In this document: one piece after another, positions 8,198 to 18,105 of the stretch | Layout of the letters: each line of letters starts with the position of its first letter | How positions within the stretch are numbered: the stretch's first letter is position 1 | Origin: Pseudomonas sp. Fl4BN1 | Lineage (GTDB): Bacteria; Pseudomonadota; Gammaproteobacteria; Pseudomonadales; Pseudomonadaceae | Reading direction: 5' to 3' | Assembly: GCF_009908285.1 (NCBI RefSeq) | Contig: NZ_JAAARM010000010.1 | Coordinates: forward strand, 1-64,000 | DNA length: 64,000 nt | Program-made: the position numbers and the translations under genes | The notes under the pieces: model-generated | What the model was told of the DNA's origin: nothing | What the model saw: the letters and a program-made list of their open reading frames with translations, nothing else | Database searches by the model: none

Positions 8198-8821
8198 ATG
8201 GGCAAGCCCTTGCAGCACCTGACCCCGGGCCCCAATTATCGACAGGCGCTGGTTGCGCTGCTGGGGCTGTTGCTGGGCCTGAGTATTTTCATTGGCCTGC
8301 AACGCCTGATTACGCCGCGCTACAACTGGGTCACGCCGCTGGATCAGCTGATCCCGTTCATTGCCCAGTCGTGGTGGGTGTATGTGCTGTTTTTTCCCTT
8401 GGTGCCGCTGGCGGCGGCCTACGCCAGCGCCGATGCCTTCAGGGCCTTCAGGAACGCCACCGGGATCGCTTTTGCAGTGGCGATCCTGTGCTTTTGGCTG
8501 TTTCCCGAATTCATTCCCAGGCCGGACATCGGCTCGCTCGACAACGCCTTTGTGCAACAACGCCTGAGCCGCCTATGGCAGTTGGACCGGGCGTCCAATG
8601 GCTGCCCCAGCCTGCATGTGGCAGTGACTTGCCTGGCCTGTCGGGCACTCTGGCGTGTTCGCTACCGCTGGTTGGTCGGCCTCGGCGGCTTGCTGATCTG
8701 CCTGTCGACCCTGACCCTCAAGCAACACACGCTGATCGATGTCGCAGGCGGCGTGCTGCTGGCCCTGGCCTGCGCCCTGGCCACCCAAACACAAGGAAGC
8801 AGTGCCCGTGCCCCAGCCTAG
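8198..8821 (+). CDS. PAP2-superfamily membrane phosphatase/phosphotransferase
   Basis: 207 residues from ATG 8198; the upstream open frame lies inside the previous gene. There are about five hydrophobic segments. PAP2 signatures are present in variant form: 'GCPSLH' at 135-140 instead of the usual PSGH, and 'KQHTLIDVAGG' at 175-185, giving catalytic His140 and His177 with Asp181. The PSLH/HTLID variant is the one I associate with the inositol-phosphorylceramide-synthase-like branch rather than undecaprenyl-pyrophosphate phosphatase. It may remove a phosphate from, or transfer a phospho-head group to, a lipid made by this operon, facing the periplasm. The gene overlaps the next by 14 bases. 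Confidence 0.78.
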   Translation: MGKPLQHLTPGPNYRQALVALLGLLLGLSIFIGLQRLITPRYNWVTPLDQLIPFIAQSWWVYVLFFPLVPLAAAYASADAFRAFRNATGIAFAVAILCFWLFPEFIPRPDIGSLDNAFVQQRLSRLWQLDRASNGCPSLHVAVTCLACRALWRVRYRWLVGLGGLLICLSTLTLKQHTLIDVAGGVLLALACALATQTQGSSARAPA

Positions 8822-9773
8822 ATCTCGCGCCGGTGACAACCGGGGGTTGAATGCCTTTGTTCCCGCCGCCGAGCTGTTTGCCCTCAAACCCTGGATCAGC
8901 CTGCTGGCGCTGCTGGCCGACTGGGTCTTGATCGCCGCCGCGTTCACCTGTGCCGCGCTCTGGCCGCATCCCGTGACCTACCTGTTGGCGGCACTGATCA
9001 TTGCCCGCAGCCAGTTGGCGCTGGCGGTGATCATGCATGAGAGCGCCCATGGCGTGCTGCTGCACTCGCAGAAGCTCAATGACCTGGTCGGTCAATGGTG
9101 TGCCGCAGGCCCACTGTTTCTGTCGCTGCAAACCTACCGTGCCGGGCACCTGAAGCATCATCGCCACCCCATGGAGCATGACGACCCGGTGGTCGGGGTG
9201 TTTGGCCTGGGGGATTACCCGCTGCCCCGGGGCAAGCTGGCCACGCGGCTACTGGCGGACTTGTGTGGCGTGGGCTACTTCATCAGCGCTTTCAGGTTCG
9301 CCCGGGGCGACTATCGCGCAATCATGCCCAGGGTCGATAAAACCCGTGGCCAGGTGCTGGGGGAAGTCTTGTCGATGGTGGCTGGCAACGGATTGCTGTT
9401 CGGCCTGCTGAGCTGGAGCGGGCACCCCTGGTTCTACCTGGGGTTGTGGCTGCTGCCGGCGATCACCCTGCTGCCGCTGCTGGGCCGGGTGCGGGCAATC
9501 ATGGAGCACGCCGGCATGCCTGTCAGCGCAGACCAGAGCCAGAATGCCCGCAGCATTGTGCGGGCAAACTGGCAGACCTTTGTGTTCGGCCCGCACGCCA
9601 TCCACTACCACATCGAGCACCACCTCTATGTGCGCATGCCGTTCTACCACTTGCGCAGCGTGCATGAGCAATTGGCGGCCCGGCAGTTGCTGCCAGCCGC
9701 CAATCTCTACAACGGCTACGTTGGGGTACTGCGGGACGTTAGTTACCCGACGCGCAAAGCGCCCGCAGCCTGA
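8808..9773 (+). CDS. Membrane fatty-acid desaturase
   Basis: 321 residues starting at GTG 8808; GTG 8802 is an alternative, both behind the AAGGA at 8793-8797. Three histidine clusters of the integral-membrane desaturase/hydroxylase family are intact: H77-E-S-A-H81, H114-L-K-H-H118 and H268-I-E-H-H272, set between hydrophobic segments. It would use O2 and electrons from a ferredoxin or similar carrier to introduce a double bond (or a hydroxyl or keto group) into an acyl or polyene chain in the inner membrane. It is the last gene of the six-gene operon, overlaps the PAP2 gene, and is followed at once by a bidirectional hairpin. Confidence 0.85.
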   Translation: MPQPRSRAGDNRGLNAFVPAAELFALKPWISLLALLADWVLIAAAFTCAALWPHPVTYLLAALIIARSQLALAVIMHESAHGVLLHSQKLNDLVGQWCAAGPLFLSLQTYRAGHLKHHRHPMEHDDPVVGVFGLGDYPLPRGKLATRLLADLCGVGYFISAFRFARGDYRAIMPRVDKTRGQVLGEVLSMVAGNGLLFGLLSWSGHPWFYLGLWLLPAITLLPLLGRVRAIMEHAGMPVSADQSQNARSIVRANWQTFVFGPHAIHYHIEHHLYVRMPFYHLRSVHEQLAARQLLPAANLYNGYVGVLRDVSYPTRKAPAA

Positions 9774-9778
9774 CGTCG

Positions 9779-9802
9779 GCCCGGCGTTTCAAGGCGCCGG
9801 GC
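9779..9802. terminator. Bidirectional hairpin between desaturase and cusA-like gene
   Basis: GCCCGGCG (9779-9786) pairs with CGCCGGGC (9795-9802) around an eight-base loop. It sits in the 40-base gap between two convergent genes, where it can end both transcripts. No long T-run follows on either strand. Confidence 0.6.
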
Positions 9803-9813
9803 GAGGCGTTGGC

Positions 9814-12800
9814 TCAGAAGGATCGCCGGCGCATCAGGCGATAGGCGGCCGGAAGGACAAACAGAGAAAGCAGTGGGGCGGTGATCATGCCGCCGACCAT
9901 GGGGGCCGCGATACGGCTCATCACCTCGCTACCGGTACCGCTGCCCAACAGGATGGGCAAGAGTCCTGCAAGGATCACCGCCACAGTCATGGCCTTGGGG
10001 CGAACACGCTGTACCGCCCCTTCACGAATCGCCGCCAGCAGTCCGCTTTCAGTGCTGTCGCCGAGGTCTTCTCGTGCGGCCCAGGCGTTCTTCAAGTAGA
10101 GCAGCATGATCACGCCAAACTCGGCAGAAACACCGGCCAGGGCGATAAAACCGACCGCCGTGGCGACGGATAGGTTGAAGCCCAGGAGATATAGAAACCA
10201 CGCTCCGCCAGCGAGTGCAAACGGCAGCGTGGCCATGATCAACAACGCCTCATCGAAGCGCGCGAAGGTCAGGTAGAGCAGCACGAAGATAATCAGCAGA
10301 GTGGCAGGCACCACCTGTTTCAGGCGTGCGTTGGCCCGTTCGAGAAACTCGAACTGTCCGGAGTAGCTCAGGCTCATGCCGGGTTGCAAGGTGACCTGCT
10401 CACTGACAACGCGACGCAGGTCGGCGACCACAGAGGCAATGTCCCGACCGCGCACATCGATGTACACCCAGCCTGAAGGTCGCGCATTCTCGCTTTTGAG
10501 CATTGGCGTTCCGTCGCTGACCTTGATCCTGGCCACCATGCCCAGGGTGATCTGGCTACCCAGCGGGGTATAGATCGGTAGTTGCTCCAGGGCCGTGAGC
10601 GAATCACGCCACTCACGAGGGTAACGCAGGTTGATCGGGAAGCGCGCAAGCCCTTCAATGGTCTCCCCGATGTTTTCACCGCCGATAGCCCCGGCCACGA
10701 TGGATTGCACGTCAGCGATGTTCAGTCCATAGCGGGCGGCGGCCTGGCGGTCGATGTCTATGTCGATGTAACGGCCTCCGGTCAGTCGCTCGGCCAGAGC
10801 CGAACTGACCCCAGGCACGTCCTTGGCTGCTCGTTCGATGGCCTGGGTGACGGTATCTATATCCATGAGTTGAGTACCGGCAACCTTCACGCCGATGGGG
10901 CTCTTTATGCCCGTGGCCAGCATGTCGATGCGGTTACGAATCGGCGGTATCCAGATGTTGGTCAATCCAGGCACGCGCACCACCCGGTCCAGCTCTTGCA
11001 CCAGCTTTTCCTGGGTCATGCCGGGGCGCCATTGTTCATGTGGCTTGAACTGGATGGTGGTTTCGAACATCTCCAACGGTGCCGGATCAGTCGCGGACTC
11101 TGCGCGACCGGCTTTACCGAAGACGTGCTCAACCTCGGGTACGGTCTTGATCATCCTGTCGGTCTGTTGCAGCAGTTGTGCGGCTTTCTGTGCTGACAAT
11201 CCCGGCAAGGCGGATGGCATGTAGAGCAGGTCTCCCTCATCCAGTGGCGGCAGAAATTCACCACCCAGCCGTGAGATCGGCCACAACGCACTGACGCAGA
11301 CAAGTAACGCGACCAGCAGGGTGACTCCGGGCCGGCGCAGCACGGCGTCCAGGGCCGGCTGGTAGAGGCGGATCAACCAGCGGTTGAGTGGGTTCTGCTG
11401 TTCATTGGGGATCCGCCCTCGAATCCAATACCCCATCAGCACCGGCACCAGGGTCACCGACAGTCCGGCCGCCGCAGCCATGGCATAGGTTTTGGTGAAC
11501 GCCAACGGACCGAACAGGCGTCCTTCCTGGGCTTGCAGAGTGAACACGGGGATAAACGACAAGGTGATGATCAAGAGGCAGAAGAACAGTGCAGGTCCCA
11601 CTTCGGTCGCGGCCTCGGTCATTACGTGCCAGTGCTGCTCACCCTTCAGTACTGCTCCAGGATGGGCCAGATGCCAGGCCTCGACCTTCTTGTGGGCGTT
11701 CTCGATCATCACCACTGCCGCGTCCACCATGGCCCCGATGGCAATTGCGATGCCACCCAGGGACATGATGTTGGCGTTGAGCCCTTGCTGGCGCATGACG
11801 ATGAAGGCGATCAGCACACCTACCGGCAAGGAGATGATCGCCACCAGCGACGAGCGCAAGTGCCAGAGGAAGATCCCGCACACCAACGCAACCACGATGA
11901 ACTCTTCAAGCAACTTGTGGCTGAGGTTTTCCACCGCGCGGTCAATGAGCTTGCTGCGATCGTAGGTCGTGACGATTTCCACGCCCGCCGGCAGGCTGCT
12001 TTTCAGTTCATCGAGCTTGGCCTTTACCGCGGCGATGGTTTCACGAGCATTCTTGCCGCTGCGCAGGACGATCACACCGCCGACGGCCTCACCTTCACCA
12101 TCAAGTTCGCTGATGCCACGGCGCATTTCCGGACCCAGCTGGACAGTGGCGACGTCACCCAGGGTGACCGGTGCCCCCGCGCTGCCCAGCTTGAGCGGGA
12201 TCGCTCGAAAGTCATTGAGGGTCTTCAGGTAGCCAGACGCTCGCACAATGAACTCGGTCTCGGCCATTTCCAGCACCGCCCCTCCGGTTTCCTGGTTGGC
12301 CCTGCCGATAGCATTGCTTACCTCCGACTGGGTGATCCCCAGGTTGGCCAACTTCAGCGGGTCGAGTTGCACCTGATACTGCTTGACCATGCCGCCTATG
12401 GTTGCCACTTCCGCAACGTTCGGCAGGGTCTTCAGCTCGAACTTGAGAAACCAGTCCTGCAGCGCCCGCAGTTGCGCCAGGTCATGCCCACCGCTGCGAT
12501 CCACCAAGGCGTATTGGAAAATCCAGCCAACGCCGGTGGCGTCCGGGCCCAAGGCGGGTTTGGCACTGGCTGGAAGACGACTTTGTACCTGGCTCAGGTA
12601 CTCCAGCACCCGCGAGCGCGCCCAGTACATATCGGTACCGTCTTCGAACAGCACGTACACGAAGCTGTCGCCGAAAAACGAATAGCCGCGCACGGTTTTC
12701 GCTCCTGGCACCGAGAGCATGGTGCTGGCCAACGGGTAGGTCACCTGGTTTTCAACGATCTGCGGAGCTTGACCGGCGTAGGGAGTGCGGATGATCACCT

Positions 12801-12936
12801 GCACATCGGAGAGATCCGGCAGTGCATCGATGGGCGTGCTCTGCACCGACCAGACGCCCCAGGCGCTGAGGAACAGCGTGGCCAGCAGCACCAGAAAGCG
12901 ATTGGCCACCGACCAGCGAATAAGGGCGGCAATCAT
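9814..12936 (-). CDS. cusA: Heavy-metal RND pump, CusA-like (Cu+/Ag+)
   Basis: 1040 residues, the full length of HME-type RND pumps, with twelve expected membrane segments and two large periplasmic loops. Near the N-terminus '[29 protein letters not shown]' is followed by the TM4 block '[22 protein letters not shown]' of the monovalent-cation CusA type, and later '[18 protein letters not shown]'. It would use the proton gradient to drive Cu+ or Ag+ from the periplasm or cytoplasm out through the outer-membrane channel. It overlaps the adaptor gene by four bases, so adaptor and pump are coupled. Gene order outer-membrane factor, adaptor, pump is as expected for cusCBA. Metal specificity is from family motifs, not tested. 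Confidence 0.9.
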   Translation of the reverse strand: MIAALIRWSVANRFLVLLATLFLSAWGVWSVQSTPIDALPDLSDVQVIIRTPYAGQAPQIVENQVTYPLASTMLSVPGAKTVRGYSFFGDSFVYVLFEDGTDMYWARSRVLEYLSQVQSRLPASAKPALGPDATGVGWIFQYALVDRSGGHDLAQLRALQDWFLKFELKTLPNVAEVATIGGMVKQYQVQLDPLKLANLGITQSEVSNAIGRANQETGGAVLEMAETEFIVRASGYLKTLNDFRAIPLKLGSAGAPVTLGDVATVQLGPEMRRGISELDGEGEAVGGVIVLRSGKNARETIAAVKAKLDELKSSLPAGVEIVTTYDRSKLIDRAVENLSHKLLEEFIVVALVCGIFLWHLRSSLVAIISLPVGVLIAFIVMRQQGLNANIMSLGGIAIAIGAMVDAAVVMIENAHKKVEAWHLAHPGAVLKGEQHWHVMTEAATEVGPALFFCLLIITLSFIPVFTLQAQEGRLFGPLAFTKTYAMAAAAGLSVTLVPVLMGYWIRGRIPNEQQNPLNRWLIRLYQPALDAVLRRPGVTLLVALLVCVSALWPISRLGGEFLPPLDEGDLLYMPSALPGLSAQKAAQLLQQTDRMIKTVPEVEHVFGKAGRAESATDPAPLEMFETTIQFKPHEQWRPGMTQEKLVQELDRVVRVPGLTNIWIPPIRNRIDMLATGIKSPIGVKVAGTQLMDIDTVTQAIERAAKDVPGVSSALAERLTGGRYIDIDIDRQAAARYGLNIADVQSIVAGAIGGENIGETIEGLARFPINLRYPREWRDSLTALEQLPIYTPLGSQITLGMVARIKVSDGTPMLKSENARPSGWVYIDVRGRDIASVVADLRRVVSEQVTLQPGMSLSYSGQFEFLERANARLKQVVPATLLIIFVLLYLTFARFDEALLIMATLPFALAGGAWFLYLLGFNLSVATAVGFIALAGVSAEFGVIMLLYLKNAWAAREDLGDSTESGLLAAIREGAVQRVRPKAMTVAVILAGLLPILLGSGTGSEVMSRIAAPMVGGMITAPLLSLFVLPAAYRLMRRRSF

Positions 12937-14402
12937 GGTTGGCTCCCAGAACGCTGCAAGCGCTCGACACGCAAACCGTCATCGGTTTGACTGACCGCGA
13001 TCCGCACCTTATCGCCCGCCTTGAGATCCTGGGCCAGGGCTGGATTGGCCAGGGGCAAGGTCATGGTCATGCCAGGCATGCCCAAGGTTCTGAAAGGGCC
13101 ATGGGCGAGAGTGACTTGTCTGTCGTCGATCGCGACAATCTGACCCTGCGCCTCATGCAGGGAAGGGGCGGCTGCAACGGACGGCAAGACTTCCAGCGAG
13201 TTTGCAACAATGCCTTTGAGACTTGCCTGCGAGTCGAGCAGGAACTGGCCGGAGCTCACCACCTGCTGGCCTTCTTCCAGGCCTTTCAAAATCACCGTCT
13301 TGCCGTCGTTGTCGGGCCCTGGCTGCACCTCTACCGGGCGATAGCGGCCAGCGTCTTCGGCCAGCATCACCAAGCTCCGCCGGCCCGTGCGAATGACAGC
13401 CTCACTGGGCACCCACAACACACTTTGCTCGGTTGAACGATGCAGACTGACCTGCGCGGTCATTCCCGGCCGTAGACGACCTTGTGGATTGGGCAGTTCG
13501 ATACGCACGCGAAGTGTTCGGCTGTCAGGGTTGGTATCCGGGAGAATCGCACTGATGACACCCTTGATGGATTCTCCTGGAAACGCCGGGAAATGGGCTT
13601 CGGCGGTTTCTCCCATGGCGATGGATCCCGCTTGCGCTTGCGCAACGGCCACGGCCAGCCAGACACTGCTCAAGCCATTGACGCGGGCCAGTGTCGCTCC
13701 TGGGGCCACGGTCATGCCTTGTCGCACGTTCAGCTCCTGAAGCGCTCCCCCGATAGGGCTGGCAAGGGTCAGGATCGGTTGGACTCTGCCGCTGCGCTCG
13801 ACCTGGGCGATCAGTGCTGCAGGCATCCCGCTAAGCTGCAATCGCTGGCGTGCCGCCGCCAGCAAAGCAGCATCGCCATGGCGCTTCAGGGCCAGGAACT
13901 CTTCCTGCGCCGCCGCCCACTCTGGTACCAGAATATCCGCCAAGGCGGCATTGGCCTTGAGTACATCGCCAGGGGCACGGGCATAGACCCGCTCAACAAA
14001 ACCTGCAGCGCGGGCCTGAATGACGGCAACGTCTCGCTCGTTGAAGGTCAATACACCGGCCACCTCCAGGCTTGAGGAAAACCCGCCACGGGTGACACTC
14101 GCGCGGCGCATACCGAGATTCTGAGTCAGGCTCGGATCAATCTGCAGCGCCGCAGTGTCCGCCTTGGCGTCGGCGTACTGCGCAACCAATTGCATGTCCA
14201 TGAACGGCGACTTGCCCGGCTTGTCGAATTTTTGCTGCGGGTACATGGGGTCATACCAATACAACGGCATGCGAGCGTTTGAGGGGAGTGGATTCGGTGC
14301 TTGTTCGCCCATTCGCGACGCTGTCCACCAGAGCCCCCCGGCGACTCCCAAGGCCGCCGAGAGCATGCACAGCACAGCGCTTTGCCATTTTGCTGTGCTC
14401 AT
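12933..14402 (-). CDS. cusB: RND periplasmic adaptor, CusB-like, with fused CusF-like domain
   Basis: 489 residues. After an N-terminal membrane anchor or signal (about 5-28) comes a heavy-metal-binding segment at 45-72 ('[20 protein letters not shown]'), then the barrel-sandwich and beta-barrel domains of membrane-fusion proteins. The C-terminal 80 residues form a CusF-like copper-binding domain: '[10 protein letters not shown]' around 441-450 and '[13 protein letters not shown]'. In E. coli CusF, recalled from the literature, a Trp stacks on Cu(I) where this protein has a Met. Fusing adaptor and chaperone would put metal directly at the pump. It overlaps both cusA and cusC genes by four bases. 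Confidence 0.88.
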   Translation of the reverse strand: MSTAKWQSAVLCMLSAALGVAGGLWWTASRMGEQAPNPLPSNARMPLYWYDPMYPQQKFDKPGKSPFMDMQLVAQYADAKADTAALQIDPSLTQNLGMRRASVTRGGFSSSLEVAGVLTFNERDVAVIQARAAGFVERVYARAPGDVLKANAALADILVPEWAAAQEEFLALKRHGDAALLAAARQRLQLSGMPAALIAQVERSGRVQPILTLASPIGGALQELNVRQGMTVAPGATLARVNGLSSVWLAVAVAQAQAGSIAMGETAEAHFPAFPGESIKGVISAILPDTNPDSRTLRVRIELPNPQGRLRPGMTAQVSLHRSTEQSVLWVPSEAVIRTGRRSLVMLAEDAGRYRPVEVQPGPDNDGKTVILKGLEEGQQVVSSGQFLLDSQASLKGIVANSLEVLPSVAAAPSLHEAQGQIVAIDDRQVTLAHGPFRTLGMPGMTMTLPLANPALAQDLKAGDKVRIAVSQTDDGLRVERLQRSGSQP

Positions 14403-15655
14403 TGAGTGGGCTCTCCATAGGTGTAATACAGGCGAGCGCTGCTAAGCGCCTGCTGTTCTTCGACGTCAACCAGCTTGAGGCGCGTTTCGATGAGTTCGCG
14501 GCGGGCCGCGACCACTGCAATCAAGTCGCCTTTGCCGGCACGGTAGCTGGCCATGCTCAGTGCGACCTTTTCCCTGGCCAGCGGTACCAGGCTCTCCTGG
14601 CCTCTGCGCACGGCACGCTTGAGGCGTTCACTGTCCGCCAGTTGTTCCTCAAGTTGCTGGGTATGCTCGCGTAACAGGGTTTCGCGCTCGGCCTCAATCT
14701 GCCTGAGCTCGGCGTGCTTGGCGGCAATCCTGGGGTTCTGGCGGGAGCCGGGAAACAGCGGTAGATCCCATGAAAGCTGAACGCTGACCATATCGCCGAA
14801 CTGCCGGTCTCGATGCTGATAGTCGAGCTCCCAACTCCAGTCAGACTGTTTTTCCGCCTCGGCTTCGCGAACCTTGGCTTGTGCTTCGCGGGTCATCGGG
14901 GCAAACGCTGCCAGTTCAGGGTGATGCTGCAGCTTATGTGCGTAGCCGGATGCTTCGACAGGCCACTCAGGCAGTCGGCCTTCAGGTCGATCATTGGCGG
15001 CCGGACCAATCCAGCGCTTGAGAGCGGCCCGGGCTTGAGCTCGCTGGCGGCTCAGATCATCCTGCTGCTCCGCTAGTCGGGCCGCTTCCTGCCTGGGTGC
15101 AACCGCATCGGCAGGTTGCGCGCGACCCCCGGCAATCTGCGCGCGAACGGTATCGTTCAGTAGACGGTTTTCTTGGTAGAAGTCCTGGAACAGTGCATCT
15201 TTACGCTCAACGAAGTAGCTGCTGATCCACGCCAAGGCCGCCGACTGGCGGACTTTCAAGCGTTCGACTTGCCGCTCGGCTGTCGCTCGATCAACGGCCG
15301 CATCGGCGACCTCGACGCGGGCTTTGCGCTTGTCACTGTTGGGCATCTCTTGCCGAACGCCGACCATCTGCATGGTCATGAAATCCTGGTTGACACTCCA
15401 GCGCTCGGGTCCGCCAATCGGATAATTCTGGACGCCCAATAACAACTTCGGATCAGGCAGTTCCCCGGCGGGAATGGCCGCGCTGCTGGCCGCCTGGATT
15501 TTTGCGTCTTGTGCGCTGAGCGACGGTGCATCGTTTTCGGCCAGCCGCAATGCTTCATTGAGTGTCAGCGCGGCGGCGAGTGTCGGCAATGCCAGCACGC
15601 TAGCCGCCAAGCCAGCCACGAGGGACCAGCCTGTGCAACAGCACTTGGAGTTCAT
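14399..15655 (-). CDS. cusC: TolC-family outer-membrane channel, CusC-like
   Basis: 418 residues with an N-terminal signal sequence (hydrophobic stretch followed by 'LPTLAAALTLNEALRLAE', cleavage near residue 29). The long helical mature part has two OEP-type repeats rich in Ala, Gln, Arg and Glu, as expected for a trimeric alpha-barrel crossing the periplasm. The start ATG is preceded by AGGA at suitable distance. It opens the three-gene pump operon and overlaps the adaptor. It would be the exit duct for metal ions delivered by the CusA-like pump. Confidence 0.85.
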   Translation of the reverse strand: MNSKCCCTGWSLVAGLAASVLALPTLAAALTLNEALRLAENDAPSLSAQDAKIQAASSAAIPAGELPDPKLLLGVQNYPIGGPERWSVNQDFMTMQMVGVRQEMPNSDKRKARVEVADAAVDRATAERQVERLKVRQSAALAWISSYFVERKDALFQDFYQENRLLNDTVRAQIAGGRAQPADAVAPRQEAARLAEQQDDLSRQRAQARAALKRWIGPAANDRPEGRLPEWPVEASGYAHKLQHHPELAAFAPMTREAQAKVREAEAEKQSDWSWELDYQHRDRQFGDMVSVQLSWDLPLFPGSRQNPRIAAKHAELRQIEAERETLLREHTQQLEEQLADSERLKRAVRRGQESLVPLAREKVALSMASYRAGKGDLIAVVAARRELIETRLKLVDVEEQQALSSARLYYTYGEPTQ

Positions 15656-15754
15656 GTCTACGATTCCTGTGATGAGCCACTGCGCGCGTCATGAGACAGG
15701 CGCACAGCCATGCCATCCCGCTGACGCGGAATGAGGTTCAGGGCGGTACAGGAA

Positions 15755-16096
15755 TCAAACGCGCGGCGGTCGCCACACCCCTGGCGGGGTTTGCACGGGG
15801 AGGGCGTCGCTGAGTAGCGGCAACACGATTGGGCTGAACAGGCTGATGGGGGGCTTGATGAGGGAGACCTGAAGCATGCCACCGGTCTTGCATTCCTGGC
15901 CCGGCTTACAAGGCTTGCCGTGATCGGCAAGGCTTTTCATCTCATGGCAGCAGTCCATGCCCATGCCGTCCATCATCGACATACCCAGGGTTTTCATCGG
16001 GCACGGCTCTGTCGGTGCTTGCACGCCCGCCATCCCGCTGAGGGGAAGCGCCAGGCTGAGCATGAAGATCAGGCATAACCGCAGAATGCGTTTCAT
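15755..16096 (-). CDS. Small exported Met/Cys/His-rich protein, putative copper binder
   Basis: 113 residues with a signal peptide (MKRILRLCLIFMLSLALPLSG...). The mature N-terminal half is packed with soft-metal ligands: 'PCPMKTLGMSMMDGMGMDCCHEMKSL' split over residues 32-55, then further Cys near 63-70. The C-terminal half is hydrophobic and Pro-rich. It lies 99 bases upstream of the cusCBA-like operon in the same orientation and may be its first gene. A periplasmic copper or silver sponge or sensor is likely; I cannot assign a named family with certainty. Confidence 0.7.
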   Translation of the reverse strand: MKRILRLCLIFMLSLALPLSGMAGVQAPTEPCPMKTLGMSMMDGMGMDCCHEMKSLADHGKPCKPGQECKTGGMLQVSLIKPPISLFSPIVLPLLSDALPVQTPPGVWRPPRV

Positions 16097-16365
16097 GGGC
16101 TGGAGTGTAGTCGTTGAAAGTGACTCTTGGCATGTGACATGAGTCGTGGATGGCGTGTCGAAGGGCTCAGTTCGTGTAATCAGGCTGAACTTGCATTAAG
16201 TCAGGATTATCGACCCGGAATATAGGCTTCCAACCCGCCGATTCCAAGGCTGCTCGTCGCCCGGAACTGACCTCTGTGCCGTCAACCGAACGGCCTGTTC
16301 GATCTCGCCACCGATCAACTCGCTCAACGAAGCGGACCCGCCAGCACGGCGGGTCCGAGCGTGAA
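16097..16365. promoter_or_regulatory. Upstream region of the metal-resistance operon
   Basis: These 269 bases separate the Met-rich gene from the M20 dipeptidase gene; both are transcribed leftward. A loose inverted repeat GACTC (16122-16126) / GAGTC (16141-16145) sits about 30-50 bases upstream of the Met-rich start codon and might be an operator, but I could not match it to a known CopR or CueR box. The right-hand end holds the terminator of the dipeptidase gene. No coding sequence is supported here. Confidence 0.35.
16334..16356 (-). terminator. Hairpin after the M20 dipeptidase gene
   Basis: GGACCCGCC (16334-16342) and GGCGGGTCC (16348-16356) form a perfect 9-bp stem with a five-base loop, ten bases beyond the stop codon of the leftward dipeptidase gene. 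No T-run follows. Confidence 0.6.
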
Positions 16366-18105
16366 TCAGAGCTTGGGCAACTGCCCGATACGGCCCATCA
16401 TCTCGGTGACGATCTGCAGGTCGAGGAGGAACTGGTCGACGGTCTTGAACTCGCTGTCGGTGTGGCCGGTGTACTTGACCTCAGGCCGAGCCAGGCCGAA
16501 CTGCACGCCATTGGGCAGTTGATGCACCGAGGTGGCGCCGGCGGAGGTGCCGAACTTGTGCGCCATGTCCAGGTTTTCGCTGGCCACGGCCAGCAGCGCC
16601 TTGACCCATTCACCCTCGGGGTTGCGGTACATCGGCTCGGCGATGGAGGTGTCGAAGTTCACGGCGACGTGGGTCTGCTTGCTCCAGGCATCCAGCTTGT
16701 CGGTGATCTCGGTCTTGAGCACTTGCGGGGTCTTGCCTTTTGGCACCCGCAGGTTGACTGCCAGTTTGAACGCTTTGTCGTCCATGCCGACATAGGTCAG
16801 GGAAGTGGTCAGCGGGCCCATGAAGGTGTCGGAGAAGCCGATGCCCAATTTGCCACCCAGGTAGTCCAGGCCCCAGTTGTCGGCGGCGTAGCGGGCGGCG
16901 TCGGTGATTTCGTTGTGCTTGAGGGCAACCTTGCCGTCGAGGCTGTTGATCAGGTCCAGCGCACGGGCCACCGGGTTGACCCCAGTCTCGGGCTCGGAGG
17001 AGTGGGCGGAGACGCCGGTGACGGTCAGCTTGACCTCCTTGCCCACCACCTTGGCGCTGACTTCGAAGTTGCCGCCATTGCGCTTGGCATAGTCGCTGCC
17101 GGCTTTCTGCAGGCTGGCGGCGAGTGCGGCGGGCTGGTCGGTGACCAGGGTGGCCACCGAGGCCGACGGAATCTGGTTGGTGGCCAGGCCGCCGGTCAGT
17201 GCGGTGATCTCCGCGCCTTTACCTTCTGCGGGACGCCGGGCAAAGCTCGCCATCACCGTGCCGTAGCCTTTCTCGGCAATCACTACCGGGTAGCCGCCAT
17301 CCAGCGCCAGGTTGTAGTTGGGGGTAGGGTTGTGTTCGAAGTAGTAGGGGATCGCGTCGCCGCTGGTTTCCTCGGTGGTGTCCACCAGCAGCTTGAAGTT
17401 GCGTGCCAAGGGCAGCTTCTCTTCCTTGATCACCTTCATGGCGTACAGGGTCACCACGATGCCGTTCTTGTCGTCCTCGGTGCCGCGGCCATACATGCGG
17501 TCGCCGATCAGCGTGACCTTGAACGGGTCGAGGCGGGTGCCGTCCTTCAGCACCCAGTTCTCCGGGGTTACCGGCACGACGTCGGCATGGGCATGGATGC
17601 CGACCAGCTCATCGCCTTTGCCGTCCAGGGCGATTTCATAGACGCGGTTGTCGATGTTGCGAAACTTCAGGTCGAAGGCCTGGGCCAGGTCCTTGATCTT
17701 GTCGGCGATCTTGATGAACTCGGGGTTTTCGTGCTGGGGCACACCCTCCACCTGGAAGGTCGGGATGGCCACCATTTCGCTCAGGGTCTGGGTGGCCGCC
17801 TTGCCGTACTTGATCCGGGTATACAGGCCCAGCAGGCGATGGATCTCGTTCTGCTGTTCGGCGGACAGGCTCTGGTCGGCGAGGAAGGCGTTGATCGTCG
17901 GCGCGAGATTGTTGGTCTTGGCCAGTGGGCTTTTGCCCAGGTCGCCGAGGAACTGGCGGAAGTCGCTGACCGAGGCGTCACTGAAGGTCTTGAGGATGGC
18001 CGCGCTCTGTTGCGGGGTGATGTTGGCCTGGGCGGTGCTGGTGAAGGACGACAGGCTGGCGAGCACCAGGGTGGCCGCAGCCAGTTGCTTGAGTGAGAAA
18101 TCCAT
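16366..18105 (-). CDS. Exported M20-family dipeptidase
   Basis: 579 residues from ATG 18105; an in-frame ATG at 18117 has an AAGGA directly against it, too close to be ideal, so either may be used. A signal peptide precedes mature residue about 27. Di-zinc M20 features: 'GIHAHADVVPV' (His-x-Asp near 173-175), 'RGTEDDKNG' (bridging Asp near 211-212) and 'DTTEETSGD' (general base Glu near 245). An extra N-terminal helical domain of about 90 residues precedes the catalytic part. It probably trims short peptides in the periplasm. It is a single-gene unit flanked by hairpins. Confidence 0.85.
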   Translation of the reverse strand: MDFSLKQLAAATLVLASLSSFTSTAQANITPQQSAAILKTFSDASVSDFRQFLGDLGKSPLAKTNNLAPTINAFLADQSLSAEQQNEIHRLLGLYTRIKYGKAATQTLSEMVAIPTFQVEGVPQHENPEFIKIADKIKDLAQAFDLKFRNIDNRVYEIALDGKGDELVGIHAHADVVPVTPENWVLKDGTRLDPFKVTLIGDRMYGRGTEDDKNGIVVTLYAMKVIKEEKLPLARNFKLLVDTTEETSGDAIPYYFEHNPTPNYNLALDGGYPVVIAEKGYGTVMASFARRPAEGKGAEITALTGGLATNQIPSASVATLVTDQPAALAASLQKAGSDYAKRNGGNFEVSAKVVGKEVKLTVTGVSAHSSEPETGVNPVARALDLINSLDGKVALKHNEITDAARYAADNWGLDYLGGKLGIGFSDTFMGPLTTSLTYVGMDDKAFKLAVNLRVPKGKTPQVLKTEITDKLDAWSKQTHVAVNFDTSIAEPMYRNPEGEWVKALLAVASENLDMAHKFGTSAGATSVHQLPNGVQFGLARPEVKYTGHTDSEFKTVDQFLLDLQIVTEMMGRIGQLPKL

